A stretch of DNA of 64,000 bases from Actinostola sp. cb2023. Lineage: Eukaryota > Cnidaria > Anthozoa > Actiniaria > Actinostolidae. The notes beneath the pieces were generated by a model that was not told the origin of the DNA, made no database searches, and was given only the letters and a program-made list of their open reading frames with translations. Every line of letters begins with the position of its first letter. Positions within the stretch are counted from its first letter, which is position 1. The stretch is from contig JAUJYZ010001512.1 of assembly GCA_033675265.1 (NCBI GenBank), positions 464,501 through 528,500 on the forward strand, given 5' to 3'. Position numbers and translations under genes: made by a program. Positions 29,801 to 41,800 of the stretch are shown here, piece by piece.

Positions 29801-32800
29801 GTCACATCCTGATATAGAGAGTTTTTTCCTTCCTATGTAACCCGCAATCACGTACACCTTTCCTATGGTCAAGTCCACTCGACACGAATTCATCTTGGAC
29901 GGGGTGTAGATCTTTATTGTGTAGCTTCTACCACGTGATCCATACACACGTAGGCCTCCCGTCTCACGAATAGCTGTGGATCCTTTATAGATCTTTGTAA
30001 TGCGTATTGTATAGACTTGGTGGGCTAAAAACTTACGAGGTATGCCGCTTGGTATCAGATTATCAGGCAGCACTTCAACTGGACCTGACAGAATTTTACC
30101 TCGAATGACTGAAATGGGAAAAGATGCATGAGTAGAGTATAGAGAAACGTGAATGGGAAAACAGTGTTAGTTTTGGATGTGACTTTTATTGTATACACCT
30201 CATCGCATCGCATCGCGCCACATCATGTACACACTATTATACCATCCCGTCCCGTCCCATCACACCACACATACCTTACGACATCGCACTACACCACACC
30301 ACACCACACCCCATCTCATCGCACCACACCATGTACACACTATTATACCATCTCGTCCCATCACACCACACATACCTTACGGCATCGCACCACACCACAC
30401 CCCATCTCATCGCACCACACCATGTACACACTATTATACCATCTCGTCCCATCACATCACACATACCTTACGACATCGCACTACACCACACCACACCACA
30501 CCCCATCTCATCGCACCACACCATGTACACACTATTATACCATCTCGTCCCATCACATCACACATACCTTACGGCATCGCACCACACCACACTACACCAC
30601 ACCCCATCTCATCGCACCACACCATGTACACACTATTATACCATCTCGTCCCATCACACCACACATACCTTACGACATCGCACTACACCACACCACACCC
30701 CATCTCACCGCACCACACCATGTACACACTATTATACCATTTCGTACCATCACACCACACATACCTTACGGCATCGCACTACACCACACTACACCACACC
30801 CCATCTCAACGCACCACACCATGTACACACTATTATACCATCTCGTACCATCACACCACACATACCTTACGGCATCGCACTACACCACACTACACCACAC
30901 CCCATCTCATCGCACCACACCATGTACACACTATTATACCATCTCGTCCCATCACACCACACATACCTTACGGCATCGCACTACACCACACCACACCCCA
31001 TCTCATCGCACCACACCATGTACACACTATTATACCATCTCGTCCCATCACACCACACATACCTTACGGCATCGCACTACACCACACTACACCACACCAC
31101 ACCCCATCTCAGCGCACCACGCCCCATCACACCATACGATAATACACCACATTACACCCCCATGCTACACCACATCACATCACATTACACAACACCCTAC
31201 TACACTGCACTACACCACACGACAGTAAACCACACCGCACCGCACCCCATCACACCACATTACACACCACACCCCGTCACACCACATCACATTACACACC
31301 ACTCCCCGTCACACCACATCACATTACACACCCTGTCACACCACATCACATTACACACCACACCCCGTCACAGCGCACCACGCCCGGCCCATCACACGAC
31401 AATATACCATAGCATACCACACCACACCGCCACACAACAGTACACCACACCGCCACACCACATCCTGTCACACCACATCACATACCACACCCTGTCACAC
31501 CACATCACATTACACACCCTGTCACACCACATCACATTACACACCACACCCCGTCACAGCGCACCACGCCCGGCCCATCACACGACAATATACCATAGCA
31601 TACCACACCACACCGCCACACAACAGTACACCACACCGCCACACCCCATCACACCACATCACATTACACACCACACCCCGTCACAGCGCACCACACAGCA
31701 GTTTGAGCAGACTTTATTTCATTCTCTTCATTGTCATTCGAATTAACAATTCTGCAGATACTTAATGAGTGACGTGGGTGAAAATAATCGTGTTTTAATG
31801 GGATTCTTTGAGGTGGTCATCAACATCTGACCTGCTTTTACTCAAGGCACGTTCACGATGTTTTTCGTCAATAACTAATTACAAGTTTTATGTTTAGCAA
31901 ACAAACTGAAGCTGGCCATCTTTTCTTCTCTGGTGGCCTACTAAGAGATAGACTATCTCTATCCATGTACCAGAGAAGAGAAGACTAGCATATCCAAGTC
32001 ACCACGCTGTAACAGTGTAACTACCCCTTTGCACATTTTACAATTTCCGCCGGTTTGAGTTGGTTTTGGACGTAGTTTGAGTCTGGTAGACAAGAAAGAG
32101 ACCGACTGCCTTGAATCTCCAATTCATTATAAAAGTAGAATTCCCTATCATACCACCGCATGGCTCAGTTAGCATTCAGACAGTCCATAAAGGTAGGACA
32201 ACTTGGACATATACTGTATATACATGGTGTAGTACCAACACACCGAACAGGAAATTGCATTTGTTTTTTGATAAACAATTCTCTAGTGCCCTTTTATTTT
32301 GACTCGGACATTCCAAAAAGGTCCAGTATAATGTCACAATGTTTGCCAGAATGAGTATTGTACATACAAACAGATATAAATAGTATTACCTCAAGAGAGT
32401 ATTAAGTATTCCTACTTCTCGTGTCGGTTTGGTTTTCTATATTCGTCCTTGTTTATACATCAATGATAGATAACGGAAATACCGCACTGTACTCTTGTAT
32501 TTATTGTATTTATAGTCCTTTTATGAATGCCTATAGACGACCTCACTCTACCACAAAATAAACCGGTGACTCCCTGCTTGGTAGAAATAAAGTCTTCAAT
32601 GACAATTCTTGTTTAAATAACAAGCTTTTATCTCCATTTGACACAGGAAAGAATCAATGAATAAAAGACTAAACTTACAACGCCGCACAGCAATCGCCAA
32701 TACAAAGCTGAATTAGTTTATGAACAGTTTTGTCGTCCTAGGACGGGAACTTCTCGGTGATCAAATACTCCGCTTAGAAGACACCTTCCACAAGATATGC

Positions 32801-35800
32801 ATGCGTGCCGCACTCTATGAACCATGCAGGCCACGGTTGAACACGAAAGGTGATCCTTATCCATTGAATAAACGGCTTATCCACTGGATAAAGATTTAGG
32901 GATAGCGCTATCTTGGTCTTTGCCGCAGTCCCTATGATCGATTAGCAATTCCTAATGATCCCTAAAGTATATCACGGATTAGCGTGATAGTAGTGTTTGG
33001 TGGTTAGGAAACTGCTGTCTGCTAAGGATGTGATTTTGCTTAGACAACTTGAATTCTTACTAAGGAACCATCAAGAATGTCTGTCGCTCTAAGGAACGGC
33101 CACATAAAGATATGCGGGTCTTCCTGTTCAATTCATTTAGTTTTATCTTTTGGATGTATGGAACTCACTGGATCTTGTACACTTTCATGTTCATTCATTC
33201 CCACCGTTTGTCATTCAAATTCGTGCCAAAAATACGCAACGTAATTCGTAATACTGACGAGAGATTTGTACAGTATTTAGATTGATGATTGTGTTGTTTT
33301 ATAACAGAATAAGTTCCAGTCAAACGCTTCGTGGTGACGCCTTGTGATAATAATACCTTCGCCCCTGCTGTTGGTGTAGGCGTTTTACTGACTTTTTCTT
33401 CTCAATAAAGCGATAATATTTCAGTAATAATAGCCATCAGAGTGTCACTTTAACTGCGACCACGCTTAGACTGGACAACTGAGAAACCTACCCTTCGATT
33501 TCTCTCCCAAATATCTCCAAGTGTTTTTTGTCGTGAAGAGTTTTGTTAGGTTGACGTGACTTCACTAATGGTTGTATAAAGTATGAAGGGGGCCTGTCAT
33601 GCTGTGTCGGGTAGTCTAACAGTCTTGGTTTATCACGCAATGACTTGGGTCACCACTTGGACAACCTTGAATTCAGTTCTCCAGTAATCAGATGGATAAT
33701 CTTGACCTATAGTTCTGCCTTATGCGACTATGAAATCGCGGGCTAAACTCAGAGTTGACTCATTTGAGCAAACATCTATGGTACAGTTAGTTATTCAAGC
33801 ATACTATCTTCTACACAATCGTAGCTCAGGTGGGACAATTGTGGCCGCAAAAGCCGATTACCTTAAACCCAAATATTTTGTTCAAAGTAATTTCAGTATT
33901 TTAAAATAAAACTGATTTATTGACACTGATACGCACGGACCTGTTAGTTGTGGCATTCATTCATGTTGCCAGACTATTCAGTTCATTGAAGTTCGTCCTT
34001 TTCCTGTGTCGTTCCACGAAGGAAGTATGACGGAAATATTCTCGGCAATATTGCCTCTTTGGCCTAACGTACGTCAATGTAAACATTTGAACAAAAACTA
34101 GTATAGTTTTGTTGTGGTTATTTGAACAAGTAACATGCCAATGTGATGGATTTCGAATTCGAACACATTTTAAAAGTCAATAAACTTAACTTTGTAAATT
34201 AGAAAACCTCTCTGTTGTTACTTCATTTTGGATAAACGTCGAAGAACTTATTTTTGTTGTTGCCGAGATAAAACCTTGGGAGACATGTAACGCTTGGAGT
34301 TGTACATTTGGTGTTGCCTTCGTTATCGCGGGTCCCTAACACGTTCATAACTCAAACACGTGCAAGGAATAGTAGCCTTACTACAGGTGTTCGACTACAA
34401 CACAGTACTATTAGATACGTTACTAGTGAGTACCTACCAAACTGTGCTCGGCAAAAATGTCCTTGTGGATGTGTAGACATACAAAAACATGTAGAACCCA
34501 GAGAAATCATGCTCAACAAGACAACGACACGCAAAAGGAACATCGCATTGACGCAACAACAGGATGCCATCTGCAGCAGAATAGTGAAGAGAATGACTTC
34601 GTCAAGGAAGGCAGAAGGTTTATCTGTACCTTGTAATCCGATATATGGTGTCTACGAGAACCTGTCAACTTCGCGGGACCTAAACATTCCTTGTTTTGCG
34701 CTTCCGTTTAGTATTCCGTTGGCTCACGTTGTATATGCTCACCTTTATCTAGGGTCGCTATTATGACTCTGTAATGTCGTCATGCTCGCTTATAGCACCA
34801 CTTAGTGTGTGGTAATACGTACCTAGAATTTATGAATTCTTTTAATTCCTAGAGGTAAAATTCCTTTGAAAATATATTGCTTTCATATCAAGGGAAGGGC
34901 GTGAGATGTCGTTTGGAAAAAAACACAAAATGTCATGGATTCTTGAGGAAGTCGTATTTAGGTGAACGTTTATGGAGTATTTCGAACAATTCTGTCATTA
35001 CAATACAATACAATGTCTTTATTTATATCCACGATTAGAATCAGTCTTTCCGATTCTAAACACAGTTCAAGTAGTTTAGTAAACAATACTTTTTACGTGT
35101 ATTCATCGCCTGCCGCATGGTAGGTGGAGTGACATTACTGTGTTCACGTAGTGGAAAGTGCCTTGAAGCAATGCTCTCGTCAGTACTTAGCTTGGAGACA
35201 ATAGAGACATGCATTTCTGGACGCTTGTTCCATTGATGTCTTGATTAACTGCATCTGGCGTCACACCTGTTAAGGTTAGCCATCCTTTGCCTACGCCTGC
35301 ACGCCCACGACATGCGGGAACCGAAGTATTTGGAGCTCTTTCTCGCCTCCACCAGTTTGTCAAGAACCCTGACTGAGTCAATTAAACTCAACTGCACGCC
35401 CTCAGTTTGTTAACTGGTTTACATTATTAGAGTAGCAGACATGTTGTAGATTATATTACTGTGCTTTTCTGTCTTGTTATCGAGCAAAATTCTTACAAGT
35501 GGGAAAACAGAATCGTGCCTTCTCGATAGTTCTCCCGATAACATCTCGATGGCCTACCGATAGCATCGCGAGCTGGACACATGAATCTCGATGGCATCTC
35601 GATAGCTTTCCGATGATCATAGTCAGCCTTTTCGACGATGAGAGGTTCAATAATCCCGTGTCCTCCCCTAGTGGAGGAATAGATGTCTGATCTGAGCTAT
35701 CAAACATCTTTTAACCTTACCACCAACGAAGCATGAAGTTAAATGCCAATATTATGATTACAAGTAAGATTGATTCGCAAAACACGATCCATCAACACTA

Positions 35801-38800
35801 CTCATCCATAAAGCAGCTTTCTTGCGAAATAACAAGCATTCTAAGGCCACCAGTGTGATAACCGCATGGTATCTAGTTATTATATCTAGAATGGAGGTCC
35901 AGCAAAGGGGTTCCACGTGACTTGACCAAAAAATGGAGCGTGAATCGTGAAATTCATACAAATTCAGCGCGATGCGTGAATTTATGTTTCAACGTGATGC
36001 GTGATCGTCCCTTTTGACCGACTGTGATTCGTGATTTACCGCTGTTATGCTCTGTGAAACGTGAACGTTTAAGATCTAAACATTTTCACGCGTGAAATTC
36101 CAAAATTTTGGCTAGCGCTCGTGATTCGTGAATTTCGGACATTTTGGTCCGTGACGCGTGAATTTACAAAAAAATCGCCCGTGAAGCATGATCATGACCC
36201 CCCTTTGCTACTCTGTGTTAGTCTATCTTAGTACTTTCTACTGACTGTGGATTAGTACTAGCCCGTGGCGTTGATGAGAAAAGTCTTACTGATTTTTTAT
36301 TTTATTTTTGTAATTAGTTATAGTTATTGTAATGCGCACTTGATCATTTTATGAAAAGTGCGCAATATAAATTAATAAATTATTATTATTATTATTATTT
36401 ATCAAGCTTTGTTACTTTTGCACTTGATGGTCCTTGATATATCGCCTCTATCTACCTACTACCGACAGTAGATTCCAGGGGGAGGGGAGGGGGAGGTGGG
36501 TACTCCCATATATACACTATATAAGTATGTGCCCCCAAATAGGGTATTCTTTTTGAACCTCCAAATCCTTAAATTGAGTACCATATTTTGCTTTTTCACT
36601 GTCAATTAAAATATCCGATCCTTAAATGGGGTTTCTCACGTAAGGCTATAGAATTATTATTTCATTTTCCAAGCACATTTAGGAGCGAGAATAGATACAG
36701 CCAAATAAGAATCAGAAGAATCAAGAATCAAATAAGATATCACACAATGATGCGGAAAATCGTAAATTATGGGAATGACATTTCTTGTGTATTTTTATTC
36801 ATCTGGGTCAAGGTCTAATAACACTCTATAGTACATTACTGCGCGACTTGGCAGATAAATGACTTTGGTCTTGGGATTTAAACAAGGACCATCTTAATAA
36901 TCTTAGCCTTGATTATCCTTTGTAAACCTTACCGCATACAGACATAGTCGGCATCTGAATAGACTACAATAATACAATAAAACAAGACAGTATTGGAATA
37001 TAAAAACACTATATTATAAATTCCACAAATTACTTTTCTTGTAACTTTAATGACTATTTCATGCAAGGCAGACAAGTAAAGAACTGAACACATTGACTAG
37101 AATCAATCCATGATTATGTTGCTTAGGTGTCAGCGAGACTCGTAGGTCTGCATGCGTCGGCCCGCTTTGCTCAGTGCTCAGTGCGGTAACTCATAAACCC
37201 TCTAACAATCATTGTTCTACCCGCTACTCGTGTACGAGTGTATACACTCAACACACCCAGTTTAATTTTAAATGGAATCACAATTTACAGCTTTATTTCG
37301 ACGCCTGACCATTAGTTGTACTGAGTATTACATTAAGAAAGAGGCTGGAATGTTGTAGACGGTGGAACGAATGTTCTGTAAAATACGGTCTAATAAATAA
37401 TACTGTAAACTGATTGTATAATCGATGAAATACCAAACCCTGCATCCTTCCTTCATGTGTCCCGCAATACCCAGCCTCCATTGCTACTAATAGCATTAAT
37501 AAACCAAACCAGTCTACGTCTTATCTCTTTACAGCTGATAACTCCACGGTTTCCTGTGGTTGTCAAAGTAGGACATGGGAATTCAGGATATGGGAAGGTA
37601 CACTAAACCATTTAACTTTATTTTCTATTGTACTCACCAAATCAAATATTTACCACTGATTTCCAAACGATATGACTTCGTTTCCTTTCCGACGTATTAT
37701 CGGAAATAAAATGAGGATGTCTTTATCTTTGTTTCCTTTAAAGCGAATTATAGTTTCGTCTCCTTTTCCCCAAGCTATCGGAAAGTTGATTTAAGTTTCA
37801 CGAGATACCATAGGCAGCCCAACCATTGCTTTTGAGGCTACTAAATAATGAAATAAAATGATATTTGCGTCTTTTTATGGGTTTCCTGTGGTAGAGCGCG
37901 CGCGATACGTATTATGTTGCATAGAAATGTATGTTGGGATCCCTGTGCGCGTCCCGCAGGACGCGCCCGTACATGTGTATATATTGAAACTTGTTGTTGC
38001 GGGCGCTTTTTGCGGGATACACACAGGGATCCCAACATAGGACGTTACTCAGCACAGGGAGCCCGACATATACGTATTGCGCGCGCGCGCTCTACCACAG
38101 GAAACCCATAAAAAGACGCAAATATCATTTTACTTGATTATTTAGTAGCCTCAAAAGCAATGGTTGGGCTGCCTGTGGAGACACGTTACGTTTGAAAATG
38201 TACTGCGCATGATTGGTAAATGGCGGGAAAATGCCGGGCGACGCGCGTCGTATTTTCCGAAACAAAATATTTACATTTTGGCGGCAAAACTAAATTCACA
38301 AAACTTATTGTTATTAATGGGAACTTAGTGCTCAGCTTTTCACGCTTTCTTGGTTTTGTTTATATTTTCTATGTCTGGTAAATTTAAATGAGAGAAATTC
38401 TATTTATATGTAGAGAGTGAGGCTTTTTGTTTTCGAAGATTGTTCAACCGCCGGTATTTTGTCGGGGAGCCTTGACAGTGTAAAGTTTTCAATCTGTTAA
38501 CGCATACATGCGCAGTACGTTTTCACCCCTATCGTTTCGTGATCATTTCCTTTCCAGGTCAAATTATTGAAAAGTTTCGTTTCCTTTGAACCAAGTTCGG
38601 CCCGGAATCTTGTAGAAACTAATTGATGTCTGATGATGTCTCTTGTTAATAGCGTCTGGTTTGTTAGTTACAAGGTTAATTTCCTGCCTGCCTTGACCGA
38701 AATATACGATCGGATTATGTAGACTACAAATAAGTCTTTCTTCTAAACCCCATTCCGTGTGGGATTGTGTACAGCTGTACTGAACCCGCAACCGAATACT

Positions 38801-41800
38801 AAACTTGCATGGTCCCTCCCTTGCGCCTCGTCCCCCCACTATTGATTACTGCGATCATGTATGGTGGAAGTTTTGTAAATAAAATAAAAAAATAAAACAA
38901 ATGTGACTCACTGGTACAGTGCTATTTAGTCACACCAGCGAGCCAGTAGCCAATAGCATATCGTGCCATTCATTGTAAATCTCATGTTGTGACAGGTGTG
39001 CGTACCTAATCACCGTAGTTTCCAGGACATCGCTAGTATCGTGGCCTTGTCTGGTACTTATGCCACAACAGAACCTTTCATAGCAGGCAAATGTGACATT
39101 AGAATACAGAAAATAGGCGACCATTATCGGGTATTCAAGTAAGTAGAGCTACGATGTGTTGAGTGTTGATCATAACGGCGTGCAGTGGATAGGGTGGTGG
39201 TGTAGACTACATGGTAATCGTGTCATAATGGGAGGGAGTGGGGTGGTGGTGCAGACTACATGGTAATCGTGTCATAATGGGAGGGAGTGGGGTGGTGGTG
39301 CAGACTACATGGTAATCATGTCATAATGGGAGGGAGTGGGGTGGTGGTGCAGACTACATGGTAATCGTGTCATAATGGGAGGCGGTGGGGTGGTGGTGCA
39401 GACTACATGGTAATCATGTCATAATGGGAGGGAGTGGGGTGGTGGTGCAGACTACATGGTAATCGTGTCATAATGGGAGGGAGTGGGGTGGTGGTGCAGA
39501 CTACATGGTAATCGTGTCATAATGGGAGGTAGTGGGGTGGTGGTGCAGACTACATGGTAATCGTGTCATAATGGGAAGGAGTGGGATGGTGGTGCAGACT
39601 ACATGGTAATCGTGTCATATTGGGAGGGAGTGGATAGCGTGGTGGTGCAGACTACATGGTAATCGTGTCATAATGGGAAGGAGTGGGATGGTGGTGCAGA
39701 CTACATGGTAATCGTTTCATAATGGGAAGGAGTGGGATGGTGGTGCAGACTACATGGTAATCGTGTCATATTGGGAGAGAGTGGATAGCGTGGTGGTGCA
39801 GACTACATGGTAATCGTGTCATAATGGGAGGGAGTGGGGTGGTGGTGCAGACTACATGGTAATCGTGTCATAATGGGAAGGAGTGGGATGGTGGTGCAGA
39901 CTACATGGTAATCGTGTCATAATGGGAGGGAGTGGATAACGTGGTGGTGCAGACTACATGGTAATCGTGTCATAATGGGAGGGAGTGGATAGCGTGGTGG
40001 TGCAGACTACATGGTAATCGTGTCATATTGGGAGGGAGTGGATAGCGTGGTGGTGCAGACTACATGGTAATCGTGTCATAATGGGAAGGAGTGGGATGGT
40101 GGTGCAGACTACATGGTAATCGTTTCATAATGGGAAGGAGTGGGATGGTGGTGCAGACTACATGGTAATCGTGTCATATTGGGAGAGAGTGGATAGCGTG
40201 GTGGTGCAGACTACATGGTAATCGTGTCATAATGGGAGGGAGTGGGGTGGTGGTGCAGACTACATGGTAATCGTGTCATAATGGGAAGGAGTGGGATGGT
40301 GGTGCAGACTACATGGTAATCGTGTCATAATGGGAGGGAGTGGATAACGTGGTGGTGCAGACTACATGGTAATCGTGTCATAATGGGAGGGAGTGGATAG
40401 CGTGGTGGTGCAGACTACATGGTAATCGTGTCATAATGGGAGGGAGTGGGGTGGTGGTGCAGACTACATGGTAATCGTGTCATAATGGGAGGGAGTGGGG
40501 TGGTGGTGCAGACTACATGGTAATCGTGTCATAATGGGAGGCGGTGGGGTGGTGGTGCAGACTACATGGTAATCGTGTCATAATGGGAGGGAGTGGGGTG
40601 GTGGTGCAGACTACATGGTAATCGTGTCATAATGGGAAGGAGTGGGATGGTGGTGCAGACTACATGGTAATCGTTTCATAATGGGAAGGAGTGGGATGGT
40701 GGTGCAGACTACATGGTAATCGTGTCATATTGGGAGAGAGTGGATAGCGTGGTGGTGCAGACTACATGGTAATCGTGTCATAATGGGAGGGAGTGGGGTG
40801 GTGGTGCAGACTACATGGTAATCGTGTCATAATGGGAAGGAGTGGGATGGTGGTGCAGACTACATGGTAATCGTGTCATAATGGGAGGGAGTGGATAACG
40901 TGGTGGTGCAGACTACATGGTAATCGTGTCATAATGGGAGGGAGTGGATAGCGTGGTGGTGCAGACTACATGGTAATCGTGTCATAATGGGAGGGAGTGG
41001 GGTGGTGGTGCAGACTACATGGTAATCGTGTCATAATGGGAGGGAGTGGGGTGGTGGTGCAGACTACATGGTAATCGTGTCATAATGGGAGGCGGTGGGG
41101 TGGTGGTGCAGACTACATGGTAATCGTGTCATAATGGGAGGGAGTGGGGTGGTGGTGCAGACTACATGGTAATCGTGTCATAATGGGAGGGAGTGGGGTG
41201 GTGGTGCAGACTACATGGTAATCGTGTCATAATGGGAAGGAGTGGGATGGTGGTGCAGACTACATGGTAATCGTGTCATAATGGGAGGGAGTGGATAACG
41301 TGGTGGTGCAGACTACATGGTAATCGTGTCATAATGGGAGGGAGTGGATAGCGTGGTGGTGCAGACTACATGGTAATCGTGTCATATTGGGAGGGAGTGG
41401 ATAGCGTGGTGGTGCAGACTACATGGTAATCGTGTCATAATGGGAAGGAGTGGGATGGTGGTGCAGACTACATGGTAATCGTTTCATAATGGGAAGGAGT
41501 GGGATGGTGGTGCAGACTACATGGTAATCGTGTCATATTGGGAGAGAGTGGATAGCGTGGTGGTGCAGACTACATGGTAATCGTGTCATAATGGGAGGGA
41601 GTGGGGTGGTGGTGCAGACTACATGGTAATCGTGTCATAATCGGAAGGAGTGGGATGTTGGTGCAGACTACATGGTAATCGTGTCATAATGGGAGGGAGT
41701 GGATAACGTGGTGGTGCAGACTACATGGTAATCGTGTCATAATGGGAGGGAGTGGATAGCGTGGTGGTGCAGACTACATGGTAATCGTGTCATAATGGGA

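Noticed and set aside
30149..31746. His/Thr-rich ORFs of 317-471 codons
   Set aside because: All three plus frames are open through the CA-rich satellite; no splice or start support.
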